A stretch of 64,000 nucleotides of DNA from Agromyces sp. S2-1-8 (lineage in GTDB: Bacteria; Actinomycetota; Actinomycetes; Actinomycetales; Microbacteriaceae), in assembly GCF_021129215.1 (NCBI RefSeq), contig NZ_JAJOLP010000001.1:2418001-2482000 (forward strand). Direction: 5' to 3'. Within the stretch, counting starts at the first letter, position 1. Each line of letters starts with the position of its first letter. Below are positions 1 through 9,200 of this stretch, in pieces. The notes under the pieces are model-generated. The model ran no database searches and was not told where the DNA came from. It saw nothing but the letters and a program-made list of their open reading frames with translations. The position numbers and the translations under genes are program-made.

Positions 1-936
1 ATCGTGCAGGACACGGGGTTCTCGGCCGAGGGCGAGCAGGAATCGAGGCAGCGCACCTACGCGGGCGGGCTCGGCGACGAACTCATCGTGAACGGCACGC
101 GCAGTCCCTACCTCGAGGTGACCGACGAGCTCGTTCGGCTGCGGCTGCTCAACGCCTCGACGGCGCGCACCTACGCGTTCACCTGGAGCGACGCCCGCCC
201 CGTCCAGCTCATCGCGACCGACGGCGGCCTGCTCGAGACATCCGTCGAGCTCGACCAGGTGCGCCTGTCGCCCGGCGAGCGCGCCGAGGTCCTGCTGCGG
301 GTCACGCCCGGCCAGCGCGTGGTGCTGCAATCGAGGATGACGCCCGAGGTCGCCGGCCTCGTCGGGCCGGTCGCGGCGACGAACGGCGGCAGCGACGCGT
401 TCGACGTCCTCGAGGTGCGCGCTGGGGACGCGCTCGAGCCGGCGCCAGCGGTGCCGGCGCAGCTCAACACGATCGACGACATCGACGAGACCGAGGTCGC
501 GACGACCCGACGTTTCGAACTCAGCGACAGCTTCGAGATCAACGGCGAGGCGATGGACATGGGGCGCATCGACGAGACCGTCACGGTCGACACGCTCGAA
601 CGATGGGTGGTCGAGAACGCGACGCAGGTGCCCCACAGCTTCCACGTGCACGACGTGCAGTTCCGCATCGCCTCGATCGGCGGCGAGGCGCCGCCGCCCG
701 AGCTCTCGGGCTGGAAGGACACGATCTTCACCGAGCCCGAGACCGAGTACGAGCTGCTGATGCGGTTCGAGGACTACACCGACACCGACACGCCGTACAT
801 GTACCACTGCCACCTGCTGTGGCATGAGGACCAGGGGATGATGGGGCAGTTCGCCGTCGTCGAACCAGGTCAGTCCGCGACCCTCGATCCCACCGGGTCT
901 GCCACGATGACGGGAGGAACCCACCATGAGCACTGA
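1..936 (+). CDS. Multicopper oxidase, C-terminal part (5' truncated by window edge)
   Basis: The open frame runs in from base 1, so the N-terminal cupredoxin domain lies outside the window; 311 residues are visible. They cover a middle cupredoxin domain and the C-terminal type-3 domain. Copper ligands are clear: HSFHVHDVQF, where His residues serve the type 1 and type 2/3 sites, and near the end YHCHLLWHEDQGMM, the HCHxxxHxxxxM signature of the type 1 and trinuclear centres. Enzymes of this family oxidise Cu(I), phenols or metals outside the cytoplasmic membrane, using O2. The stop codon lies inside the next gene (11-base overlap), so the oxidase is probably co-transcribed with the histidine kinase. 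The substrate cannot be read from this fragment. Confidence 0.9.
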   Translation: MVQDTGFSAEGEQESRQRTYAGGLGDELIVNGTRSPYLEVTDELVRLRLLNASTARTYAFTWSDARPVQLIATDGGLLETSVELDQVRLSPGERAEVLLRVTPGQRVVLQSRMTPEVAGLVGPVAATNGGSDAFDVLEVRAGDALEPAPAVPAQLNTIDDIDETEVATTRRFELSDSFEINGEAMDMGRIDETVTVDTLERWVVENATQVPHSFHVHDVQFRIASIGGEAPPPELSGWKDTIFTEPETEYELLMRFEDYTDTDTPYMYHCHLLWHEDQGMMGQFAVVEPGQSATLDPTGSATMTGGTHHEH

Positions 937-970
937 GGCGACGAGCACCGAGGCGATGAGCACCGAGGCG
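926..970 (+). repeat. Three 15-bp tandem repeats at the kinase start codon
   Basis: Units at 926-940, 941-955 and 956-970 differ by one to three bases and encode MSTEA, TSTEA and MSTEA. The first and third units carry an in-frame ATG, as does base 971. Only the first has a good ribosome-binding site. Confidence 0.85.
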
Positions 971-2338
971 ATGACCACGAACACCACGACCGATGCCGCG
1001 CCGCGGCGCCGCGGCTACTGGGCGCTGTGGGCGACCGTGCCCAGGGAGTTCGCCTTCCTCATTCTGACGATGCCGATCGCGATCACGGCGCTCGTGCTGC
1101 TGTCGACGACCTTCTTCACGGGGCTCGGCCTGATCTTCCTCGTCTTCGGCATCTTCATCGTGGTCGCCTCGATGTTCATGGCGCGCGGCTTCGGCACGCT
1201 CGAGCTGGTACGGCTGCGCTGGGCCGGTCGCCGCGAGGTCGCCCGCCCCGCCTGGGAGCGGGGCGATCGCGACCAGGGCTTCTGGCGCACGATGTTCGCG
1301 CCCTTCATCGACGGGCACTACTGGCTGTACCTGCTGCACGGGCTCGTCGTGAACCCGATCGTCAGCATCGTCTCGTGGAGCCTGACCGTCGCCTGGACCT
1401 CGGTCGCGCTCGCCGGCACGACGGGCTGGATCTGGCAGCGCTACATCCCCGACGGTCGCGCCGACGAGGACTTCTGGCTGTTCGACACCGTGCTCGACTT
1501 CCTGTTCCCGGGCAACACGTGGCAGTTCGACCCGCGGGTCGGCGAGACCGTCTTCGAGCTCATCCTCGGCGTGATCTTCCTCGCGACGCTGCCCTACGTC
1601 TTCCGCGGGCTCACGCTCCTGCACGACGTGGTCGCGCGCGGAATGCTCGGGGCATGGCGGTCCGAGGCCCTCGAGCGCGAGGTCGCGCAGCTGGCTGCTT
1701 CGCGCGGCGCCGCCGTGCAGGCCGAGGACGCCTCGCTGCGACGTCTCGAGCGGGACATCCACGACGGGCCGCAGCAACGGCTCGTGCGCCTGCAGATGGA
1801 CCTCGCGGCCATCGAGCGCAAGCTCGACCGCGATCCCGAGTCGGCGCGCGAACTGCTCGGCGAGGCGCGCGACCAGGCGCGGGAGACGCTCGACGAACTC
1901 CGTGCGCTCTCACGCGGTTTCGCCCCGCCGATCCTGCAGGACCGGGGGCTCGCCGTCGGCCTCGAATCGCTCGCCGCGCGCAGCCCCGTGCCGGTCGCGG
2001 TCCAGATCACGCTGCCCGAGGATGCCTCGCTGCCGGCCCCGATCGAACGCAACGTCTACTTCGTGGCCGCCGAACTCCTGACCAACGCGGCGAAGCACGC
2101 CGAGGCGACGAGCGTGCGGCTCGCCGTCTCGACGCGCGACACCGGCGCCACGGGGCACTGGGTCGACGTCTGGGTGACCGACAACGGCCGGGGCGGCGCA
2201 TCGACGGTGCCCGGGCACGGACTCGCCGGACTCGCCGAGCGGGTCAACGGTCTGCGCGGACTGTTCGTGGTCGACAGCCCCGCCGGCGGCCCGACGACGA
2301 TCGGCGCGCACATCCCGTACAGCCCGCTGGTCGGGTAG
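926..2338 (+). CDS. Sensor histidine kinase, NarL/LiaS class (HisKA_3)
   Basis: A 470-residue membrane kinase. Residues about 30-100 and 130-240 hold four hydrophobic segments resembling the actinobacterial 'sensor' domain. The dimerisation/phosphoacceptor helix follows, with RDIHDGPQQRL and the phosphorylated His at residue 279. The C-terminal ATPase domain has the N box (AAELLTNAAKHA) and G boxes (DNGRGG, GHGLAGLAERV). A GGAGG at 913-917 lies eight bases before this ATG. The first 45 bases are three 15-bp repeats encoding (M/T)STEA, giving further in-frame ATGs at 956 and 971, so the exact start is not certain. The gene overlaps the oxidase gene and is followed by its response regulator. 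Confidence 0.93.
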   Translation: MSTEATSTEAMSTEAMTTNTTTDAAPRRRGYWALWATVPREFAFLILTMPIAITALVLLSTTFFTGLGLIFLVFGIFIVVASMFMARGFGTLELVRLRWAGRREVARPAWERGDRDQGFWRTMFAPFIDGHYWLYLLHGLVVNPIVSIVSWSLTVAWTSVALAGTTGWIWQRYIPDGRADEDFWLFDTVLDFLFPGNTWQFDPRVGETVFELILGVIFLATLPYVFRGLTLLHDVVARGMLGAWRSEALEREVAQLAASRGAAVQAEDASLRRLERDIHDGPQQRLVRLQMDLAAIERKLDRDPESARELLGEARDQARETLDELRALSRGFAPPILQDRGLAVGLESLAARSPVPVAVQITLPEDASLPAPIERNVYFVAAELLTNAAKHAEATSVRLAVSTRDTGATGHWVDVWVTDNGRGGASTVPGHGLAGLAERVNGLRGLFVVDSPAGGPTTIGAHIPYSPLVG

Positions 2339-2446
2339 CCGCGAGCCGCGCCGGCGGTCGAGCGACGACGGCACCGGGGCGTTCGAGCGGCGACGGAGGG
2401 GCAAGACCCCGCCCCGGAGCACGCCCACCCCGGGTCGTCCGCCCCC

Positions 2447-2452
2447 GATAAT
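2447..2452 (+). promoter_or_regulatory. -10 box (GATAAT) of the response regulator
   Basis: GATAAT lies nine bases before the ATG at 2462, so the transcript would start within a few bases of the start codon. The position favours the ATG at 2462 over the in-frame GTG at 2453, and suggests the regulator also has its own promoter. Confidence 0.5.
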
Positions 2453-2461
2453 GTGGGGGGC

Positions 2462-3121
2462 ATGACCGACTCGGCCCGGCCCCTCCGCATCGTCCTCGCC
2501 GAAGACTCGGTGCTCCTGCGCGAGGGGCTCGTGCGCCTCTTCGACGAGGCCGGCTTCGAGACGGTCGCCGCCTACGGCGAAGCCGACTCCCTGCTCGCCG
2601 CGATCGACGAGACGGATCCCGACCTCGCCGTGCTCGACGTGCGCATGCCGCCCACGTTCCGCGACGAGGGCGTTCGCGCGGCGATCGAGCTGCGCAAGCG
2701 CCGCCCCGGACTCGGCGTGCTGCTGCTCAGCCAGTACGTCGAGGGCACGTACGCGCACGAGCTCCTCTCGTCGGGCGAGGGGGGCATGGGCTACCTGCTG
2801 AAAGACCGGGTGGCCTCCCTCGACGAACTCGAGGACGCGGTCGAACGGGTCAGCGAGGGCGGCACGGTGCTCGACCCCCAGGTCGTGCGCGAACTGCTCG
2901 CCCGGCGCAGCGACCCGCTCGCCACCCTGACCCCGCGCGAGCGGGAGGTCATGGAGCTCATGGCCGAGGGCCGCACGAACGCCGGCATCGCGAAGCAGCT
3001 CTTCATCGGGGTCGGCGCGGTCGAGAAGAACGTGACGTCGATCTTCCAGAAGCTCGGCCTCGAGGATTCGGGCACCGATCACCGGCGCGTCCTCGCGGTG
3101 CTCACCTGGCTGCAGCGCTGA
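2462..3121 (+). CDS. Response regulator, NarL/LuxR family
   Basis: 219 residues. The receiver domain (about 8-125) has the acidic pair at Glu14-Asp15, the phosphoacceptor Asp59 in VLDVRMPP, and the conserved Lys in YLLKDR. The LuxR-type helix-turn-helix covers about 150-215 (LTPREREVMELMAEG, then IAKQLF and VEKNVTSIFQKLG). It is the cognate partner of the HisKA_3 kinase that ends 123 bases upstream. A GTG at 2453 is in frame, but the ATG at 2462 is preferred because GATAAT ends at 2452. Target genes are not evident; the adjacent oxidase is one candidate by position only. Confidence 0.95.
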   Translation: MTDSARPLRIVLAEDSVLLREGLVRLFDEAGFETVAAYGEADSLLAAIDETDPDLAVLDVRMPPTFRDEGVRAAIELRKRRPGLGVLLLSQYVEGTYAHELLSSGEGGMGYLLKDRVASLDELEDAVERVSEGGTVLDPQVVRELLARRSDPLATLTPREREVMELMAEGRTNAGIAKQLFIGVGAVEKNVTSIFQKLGLEDSGTDHRRVLAVLTWLQR

Positions 3122-3125
3122 ACGC

Positions 3126-3824
3126 TCACCGCGTCGTGCCCCGCAGCGGTGCGTGGGCGGCGAACACTCCGCGATAGCTGCGATAGCCCCGCAGCATCCA
3201 GAGCACGAACTGGGCGACGGCGGCGAGCGCGCCGAGGGCGATCGACCACGCGATCGACCCGGTCGCAGCGAAGACCAGCGCGCCGATGAAGAGGCCGACG
3301 AGCGCCGTGTTCACCACGAGCATGACCATCATCGAGCTCGCGAACACCTGCGAACGATCGCGCGCCGCGAACGGGAAGTAGGTCGTCTTCGCGCCGGCCT
3401 CGTCGTCGGTCGTACCGGTCATGAGATAGGGCTCGATGCCGGGGTCGAGATCCACGTACGCCCGGCGGAGGCGGTTCATCGCGAGGACGTAGACGAGGTC
3501 CTCGGTCGCCGTGTTGAACACCCGCAGCTGGGTGATCACCCCGAGCAGCACCAGCAGTGCGAGCACCCCGAGGGCGGCCGCGCCGAACCACCCGCGGAAG
3601 CCGGTCGCGTTGCCGAGCACGCCGAGCGAGACGAGCCCCGCCGACACGAGGGTGAGGAAGATCGCGATGCGGGTGAGCACCTCGCTCTGCGTGGTGCTCC
3701 TCGATGCGAGCAGGCTCCAGTGCTCGGTCGCGAGCATCTGCGCGCGCAGGGAACGCTGCGCATCGCTCAACGATGCGGTGTCGCCGTGGGTCGACGGCTC
3801 GGGCTCGGGTTCGACCGTCGCCAT
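3126..3824 (-). CDS. Uncharacterised four-helix membrane protein
   Basis: 232 residues with no family I can name. A charged N-terminal arm (about 1-55, MATVEPEPEPS onward) precedes two hydrophobic helices (about 55-115), a soluble loop of about 70 residues (ATEDLVYVLAMNRLRRAYVDLDP and an acidic stretch TDDEAG), and two further helices (about 165-220). This '2 TM, cytoplasmic loop, 2 TM' plan suggests a small integral membrane protein, possibly a sensor or scaffold. The frame is open to 3965, but that extension overlaps the neighbouring hydrolase gene. The Met at 3824 begins a sensible N-terminus. It converges with the response regulator, four bases apart. Confidence 0.75.
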   Translation of the reverse strand: MATVEPEPEPSTHGDTASLSDAQRSLRAQMLATEHWSLLASRSTTQSEVLTRIAIFLTLVSAGLVSLGVLGNATGFRGWFGAAALGVLALLVLLGVITQLRVFNTATEDLVYVLAMNRLRRAYVDLDPGIEPYLMTGTTDDEAGAKTTYFPFAARDRSQVFASSMMVMLVVNTALVGLFIGALVFAATGSIAWSIALGALAAVAQFVLWMLRGYRSYRGVFAAHAPLRGTTR

Positions 3825-3873
3825 ATCGGCATTCTCCACCCGGGCCGGGCGGCCCGCCATCCTCGCGGCGTGT

Positions 3874-4782
3874 TCAGTCGTCGGAGTCGTCGCGGCGCGC
3901 GCCTCGATGCAGCTCGATGACCTTGGTCTCGCCGGGGGAGTCGGGGTCGTCGGTGATCGGCTCATCGGCCATGAACTGCCGGATGATGTGCGCGAGCTCG
4001 CCGGGGTGGCTGAAATTGATGGCGTGCGCCGCGCCCTCCATCACGACGACGATCACGTCGGTGTCGACATGGGCGACGACCTCGTGCACGCGCGCCGGGT
4101 CGGGCATGAGCGGGTCGCGGTCGCCGATGACGGCCAGGATCGGCACCGGCAGCGAGAGGAGGCGCTCGAGCGTGGGGTACCGGGTCAGTGCGCCGAACAT
4201 CTTGACGGTGCTCGCGACGCCGAACTTCAGGTAGTCGGGTGCGGCGACGCGCACCATGCGCTTCGGCTCGCGGCCGCCGTCGCGCGCGAGCTGCACCATC
4301 GCGCGGGCGAGGGGCTGGTTGTGGTAGCCGCCGGCCGGCGAGACGAGGATCGCCCGCTCGAGGCGGTCGGGGAAGTGGTGGCCGAACTCGCAGATCACCG
4401 GGCAGCCCATCGAGTTGCCCACGAGGGTGGCCTTCTCGATGCCGCGGTCGTCGAGGAACCTGGCGGCCGCCTCTGCGAGCGAGCTCAGGGTGAGGCCTTC
4501 CGAGCGCGAGCGCCGTGCGCTGCGCCCGAAACCCGGCAGGTCGGGCACGAGCGTGTGGAAGTCGTCGGCGAGGAGTTCGGCGGTGGGCAGCAGGTAATGC
4601 CCCGACAGCCCGAACCCGTGCACGTGCATGACGACGGGAGCGCCGGGCGGCGGCGCCGGCGACTCCCGGTAGAAGACGTCGAGGCCGTCGACGTTGGTCC
4701 AGTGCTCGGCGAGCTTCGACTGCGGGCGCTTGGGCGTCTTGCGCTCCCGATGCCGGTTCGAGGCTGCCTCTGTGCTCGCCAT
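3874..4782 (-). CDS. Alpha/beta-fold hydrolase
   Basis: 302 residues. A basic N-terminal arm (about 1-25) is followed by a single alpha/beta-hydrolase domain. Visible elements are the oxyanion strand HVHGFGLSGHYLLP, PDLPGFGRSARR, the nucleophile elbow GNSMGCP (catalytic Ser), the acid turn IGDRDPLMPD and the catalytic His in EGAAHAINFSHP. The layout matches C-C bond hydrolases and haloperoxidase-like esterases; the substrate cannot be inferred. The start at 4782 has GGAAGGGG just upstream, whereas the longer frame to 4854 lacks a ribosome-binding site. A 49-base gap separates it from the following membrane-protein gene, so the two may be co-transcribed. Confidence 0.9.
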   Translation of the reverse strand: MASTEAASNRHRERKTPKRPQSKLAEHWTNVDGLDVFYRESPAPPPGAPVVMHVHGFGLSGHYLLPTAELLADDFHTLVPDLPGFGRSARRSRSEGLTLSSLAEAAARFLDDRGIEKATLVGNSMGCPVICEFGHHFPDRLERAILVSPAGGYHNQPLARAMVQLARDGGREPKRMVRVAAPDYLKFGVASTVKMFGALTRYPTLERLLSLPVPILAVIGDRDPLMPDPARVHEVVAHVDTDVIVVVMEGAAHAINFSHPGELAHIIRQFMADEPITDDPDSPGETKVIELHRGARRDDSDD

Positions 4783-4910
4783 CGTCGCATCCCCTTCCGT
4801 CGTGCCGCCCGGTCGGTTTCGGGCCCTGGGACGATTCTCGCGCACCCGCGGCACGTGCGGTTCGTGCGAACCGCGTGAAATCCCGCCCGCTGCCGCGTCG
4901 GAGACGGCTC

Positions 4911-4960
4911 GGGCCCGGACGCCGGGCCACCGGGGCGCCCGGCGTGCGGCATCCGGGCCC
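4911..4960 (-). terminator. Compound GC palindrome downstream of dps
   Basis: Outer arms GGGCCCGGA/TCCGGGCCC (9 bp) enclose inner arms ACGCCGGGC/GCCCGGCGT (9 bp). It lies 20 bases past the dps stop. There is no strong U tract, so this is a probable rather than certain terminator. Confidence 0.55.
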
Positions 4961-4980
4961 GTCAGCCCGTCGGGAGTCGC

Positions 4981-5469
4981 CTACTCGACGGCGATGTGCG
5001 AGAACAGGAACCAGCGGTCCTTGTCGAGGCCGCGACGGATCTCGATCACCACGTCCTGGCTGGCGGGGTCGAGGTCGGCGAGCCCGTCGATCGCGGCGTT
5101 GACCTTCTCGGTCGCGAGGTCGATCTGGGTCACGACGCCCGTGATCGCCTCCTCGTACGAGAGGAAGCCGAGCTTCGGGTCCTTGGCGCCGCTCTTCGCG
5201 GCGACGGTCCCGAGGCGCCCGTCGATCGGCAGCCCGAGGGCGACGACGCGTTCGGCCGCGAGGTCGGCCCACTCCTGCGCGTGGGCGACGACGTCGTCGA
5301 GCAGTTCGTGCACGGCGATGAAGTTCGCGCCGCGAACGTGCCAGTGCGCCTGCTTGCCGTTGACGACGAGGGCGACGAGCTCATGCACGACGGGGGTGAG
5401 GTACTGGGCGACGCCTGCGGCGACGTCGGCGTTGGAGCCGGTCTTCGGTGCGGTCTGGATGTCGGTCAT
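4981..5469 (-). CDS. dps: Dps-family DNA-binding ferritin-like protein
   Basis: 162 residues, normal for Dps. The ferritin-like four-helix bundle shows the inter-subunit ferroxidase ligands: KQAHWHVRGANFIAVHELLDDVVAHAQEWADLAAER contributes the His of HWHVRG, the His/Asp of HELLDD and the Glu of EWADLAAER. Dps shells of 12 subunits oxidise and store iron with H2O2 and often coat DNA in stationary phase or under oxidative stress. The ATG at 5469 has AAGG six bases upstream and is preferred over the in-frame GTG at 5478. A candidate promoter lies at 5503-5530. Confidence 0.95.
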   Translation of the reverse strand: MTDIQTAPKTGSNADVAAGVAQYLTPVVHELVALVVNGKQAHWHVRGANFIAVHELLDDVVAHAQEWADLAAERVVALGLPIDGRLGTVAAKSGAKDPKLGFLSYEEAITGVVTQIDLATEKVNAAIDGLADLDPASQDVVIEIRRGLDKDRWFLFSHIAVE

Positions 5470-5502
5470 CGTGTCCACCTTCCCTGGAGTATGTCCTCCT
5501 CA

Positions 5503-5530
5503 ACGCTACGCACCTGCCCCGGTATTTCAA
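5503..5530 (-). promoter_or_regulatory. Candidate dps promoter
   Basis: Read on the minus strand, TTGAAA (5530-5525) and TAGCGT (5508-5503) are separated by 16 bases. Transcription would begin near 5496, giving a leader of about 27 bases before the dps ATG. Confidence 0.5.
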
Positions 5531-5666
5531 GGAAGGGTAGGCAGGGCTGGCTTCCTGACACGGCATGGCCGACAATGACCGGATGTCGCGGCCCAGTGCC
5601 GCGCGTCATGCTCGCGTTCCGTGCCGTCGAACCGATAATTTGGCCGCACGAACGAAAGGGTCTGCC

Positions 5667-6062
5667 ATGTACTTCCTCAACAGCGTGTGGGACTGGTTCT
5701 GGTTCCTCTTCTGGATGTTCGCCTACGTGGCGTACATCTTCGCGCTCGTCTACATCCTCATCGACATCTTCCGCGACCACGAGCTGAACGGGTGGGCCAA
5801 GGCGGCCTGGACGATCTTCCTGATCTTCGTGCCGTTCATCACCGCGCTCGTGTACCTGATCGCGCGCGGCAACGGCATGGCGGAGCGTGCGGGGCGCAAG
5901 CAACGCGAGTACCAGGAGTACAGCGAGGAGTACATCCGCTCGGTCTCGTTCGCGAATCCCGCCGACGAGATCGCGAAGGCGAAGGCGCTGCTCGACGCGG
6001 GCACGATCACGCAGGGCGAGTTCGAGGCGATCAAGAACAAGGCGATCGGCAACAAGTACTGA
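5667..6062 (+). CDS. PLDc_N and SHOCT domain membrane protein
   Basis: 131 residues. Residues about 5-28 and 40-65 are two strongly hydrophobic, Trp/Phe-rich helices (WDWFWFLFWMF, then WTIFLIFVPFITALVYLIAR), typical of the phospholipase-D nuclease N-terminal (PLDc_N) domain. The C-terminus (about 98-130: IAKAKALLDAGTITQGEFEA) is a SHOCT short helical domain, often found at the end of oligomerising bacterial membrane proteins. The catalytic PLD domain is absent, so no enzyme activity is expected. A GATAAT at 5634-5639 is a plausible -10, and GAAAGG sits before the ATG. It probably forms a single-gene transcript ending at the hairpin 6094-6126. Confidence 0.88.
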   Translation: MYFLNSVWDWFWFLFWMFAYVAYIFALVYILIDIFRDHELNGWAKAAWTIFLIFVPFITALVYLIARGNGMAERAGRKQREYQEYSEEYIRSVSFANPADEIAKAKALLDAGTITQGEFEAIKNKAIGNKY

Positions 6063-6093
6063 GCAGGAGAACGGTACTGAGCCGGAGATACCA

Positions 6094-6126
6094 GAACGGC
6101 CCCGCGACGGTGTCGCGGGGCCGTTC
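6094..6126. terminator. Hairpin terminator between the SHOCT gene and tRNA-Gly
   Basis: GAACGGCCCCGCGAC pairs with GTCGCGGGGCCGTTC around a three-base loop, a perfect 15-bp stem. It can serve both the plus-strand SHOCT gene and the minus-strand tRNA, which converge here. Confidence 0.8.
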
Positions 6127-6139
6127 TCGTTGCGCTCGG

Positions 6140-6210
6140 AGGGGATGACGGGAATCGAACCCGCGTAATCAGTTTGGAAGACTGAGGCTCTACCATTGAG
6201 CTACATCCCC
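6140..6210 (-). tRNA. tRNA-Gly (UCC)
   Basis: On the minus strand the acceptor arms GGGGATG/CATCCCC pair over seven bases. The anticodon loop CTTCCAA holds UCC between arms TCAGT/ACTGA, and the T arm GCGGG/CCCGT encloses TTCGATT. CCA is not encoded. A -10-like TACGAT at 6241-6236 lies about 26 bases upstream. Confidence 0.97.
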
Positions 6211-6235
6211 GCGACCCGCTCGCGGGCCATGGATC

Positions 6236-6241
6236 ATCGTA
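6236..6241 (-). promoter_or_regulatory. -10 box of tRNA-Gly(UCC)
   Basis: TACGAT on the minus strand, about 26 bases before the mature tRNA 5' end. No convincing -35 hexamer was found. Confidence 0.4.
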
Positions 6242-6276
6242 GTACACGGCGGCGGCCCGCCCGTGCACGTGGGCGC

Positions 6277-9200
6277 CTATCTGAGCGCCGCGATCGAGCC
6301 GATCGTCGAGCGGGCGAACCGCAGCTGCCGCTCGTACGTCGCCGCGAGCACGACGAGGAGCACACCGGCGATGCCGAGCCACAGCCACCACCACACCGCC
6401 TCGTAGAGCGTCGCGATGTACGGCCACAGCTGCACGACGGCGTGGACGAGCAGCACGCCGCCGCCGATCAGCACGGGTGCCTGGAGCCGGCGCACGACGC
6501 CGACGACGAGCACGGTCAGGCTCGCGACGCCGAGCGCGACGACGCGCCACAACTGCGGGTCCGTGAAGTCGGCGACGAGCGGTGGCACGAGCAGGACGGC
6601 GAGCCCGGCGCCGAGCGCCGGCCAGCTGCCGAGCGCGGGGGAGCGGCGCATGGCGAGCACTCCTGCGACCGTGAACGCGAGGCCGACCGGCACGGTGACG
6701 AGGTCGAACGGCTCGACACTCCCGCGAGCCAGCACGATGACGCCGCCGATCACGAGGATGCCGCGCGTCGTCCACGCGAACACCGGGCCGGCGACGGGCC
6801 TGGCACGGACCGCGACGCCGACGACGTGCGCCACGGCGACGGCCCAGAAGAGCACGGCCGTGCGGGCGAGCGGGTGCTCATCGGAGACGATCGCGAGGAG
6901 CGTGGGCAGCACGGCGAGCACGAGCGACGCCGCAAGTGACACCTCGGCGAGCCACGCGGGCCGCGACTCAGAGCGGGCCCAGACCAGGGCGACGACGACG
7001 CCGGCGGCGAGCGCCACGGCGGGCCACAGCTCGATCGGGTCGGCGCCCTCGACGCCGCGGGCGAGTGCGAGCCCGCGAACGATCGCGGCGCCGCTCAGTG
7101 CCGTCCAGCCCGTCGCGACGACGAGGAGCCGTGCCGGGACCCCGCCGAGGGACGTCGGCAGGAACCCGCCCGCGATCGCGACCACCGCGCCGCCACCGAC
7201 GAGCACGAGGGTGCGGAGCGCCGAGTCGCCGGCCGACGCCACGCTCGGCAGCACCGCGATCGCCGCGGCCGTGCCGAACAGCGCCGTCCTGCCGGCGTCC
7301 GCCGCAGCCTTCGCGGGGCGCCGCCACGCGATCAGCGTGCCGCAGCCGGCGACGACGACCGCGAGCGGAAGCGTGTAGGCCTCGGCCGTCTCGACGCCGT
7401 CGCCGAGGAGCCAGGCCCACACCGAGCCGATCGCGAGCACCGGCGTCAGCCAGCCGACGTGGCGCCACGGCGCATCGCCCGCGATCGGGTCGCCGGCGAT
7501 GGCGGCGAGCACGATCGGCACCGGTGCCAGGACCGCGAGGACGAGCCAGGGCTCGCCGGCGGGCGCGGTCGTCATCGCGAGCGTCGCGGTGCCGAGCACG
7601 GCGACGGCGGCCACCCAGGCGATGGTCGCCGCGCCGGCGCGGTGGCGCGCCACGAGGTGCGCGATCGCCGCGGTCGCGAGCGTCGTCGCGGCCAGGGCGT
7701 ACCCGATCGCCCGGGATCCGGCGAGCTCGAGGGTGATCAGCGCGACCGCGACGCCCAGGCTGAGCGGTGCGACCGCGGCGAACGCGATCCTGAGCCCCGA
7801 CGGTGCCGACCGACGGAGCCCCACGGCCGCTGCGAGGGTCAGGACCGCCGCAGGCGTCCACCGCCATGACGCATCCGTCGTCGTGAATGCGAGTGCCGCC
7901 ACGGCGATGATCGCCGTGGCCAGCATCGGAATCGCGAAGGCGAGCCGGTCTCCGGGCGTGGCGACCGCGACGAGCATCGCGAGTCCGAGCAGGAGCGAGG
8001 TGCCGAGGCCCGCGATGATCCATCCGGTCGTCACGGGCTGCGCGAGGGGCACGCCGACGGCGTCGAGCCACCAGGCGAACGAGCCGAGCGTCGTGACGAG
8101 CAGCGCGCTCGCGAGCACGACGTGGACGAGCCCGATCGGCCGGGCGCCCCTCGACCAGATGAGGGCGGCGAGCACCCGTCCCGCGAACGCCGCCGCGATG
8201 ACGACGGCGCTCGCCCACGGCCAGACGCCGGGATCACCGAAGCCGAGCCACCAGCCGAGTCCGGCGGCGGACGCCCCGGCGACCGCGAGCACGGTCGTGA
8301 GGCCGGGCACCCGGCGTCCCGCGAGCGCGGCCCAGACCAGTGCTCCGACTGCGATGGCGAGCCAGACGGCGGCCGACGCCCACGCCGGGTCGACGACGGC
8401 GCCGACGACGATCAGCGCTGCCAGCACGGCACCGATGGGCACGGCGGCGACGCCGCGGAGCCGGCCGAGGAGGGCGAGCACCGCGGTGCTGACGACGGCG
8501 ATCACGAGCGGCACGAGCACCGCACCGAGTTCGGCCTCGTCGTCGAGGCGGAACGCCGATCCGGCGCGGAACGGGCCGGTCGGCAGGGTGCTGCCGAACA
8601 CCTTCGCACCCACCGCGGCCGCGCCTACGGCGAGACCGGGAAGCGCGGCCGCAGCGGCGACCGCGGCCGCGGCGACCAGTGCCACGAGCCATGCGCGCGC
8701 CCCGCTGAGCCGGTGGACGAGTGCGAACAGGCACACGACGGCCCCGGACGCCGCGGGAGCGAGCCAACTCGCGGGGCCAGCCGGAAGCTCCGACGCGATG
8801 GCCGCGGCGGGCGCGATCGCCGCAGCGAGGCCGAGGCCCGCCGCGGCGACGTCGGTCCACACCCCCGAGACCGCCGCAGCGCGCATGCGCAGGGCGGCCA
8901 GCACGACCAGCCAGGCGACCGCGACGAGTCCGAAGGTCCACAGCTCGGGCCACGCTGTCTCGGGCAGCGCCCAGACCGCGACGACGAACGCCAGCGCACC
9001 GCCCGCGAACCCGCCCGAGAGCAGGATCGTGCGCTCGACGCGCGTCGGCACCAGCACGCCGACAGCGCCGACGAGGGTCATCGCGAGTCCGCCGACCCAC
9101 GCACCGGTCGCGACCTCGGTCTCGGGCGCGGCCTGGACGCCGAGCAGGAACGCGGCGACCGGGATCAGCGCCGCTGCGGCGAACCCGGGCACGCGGATCC

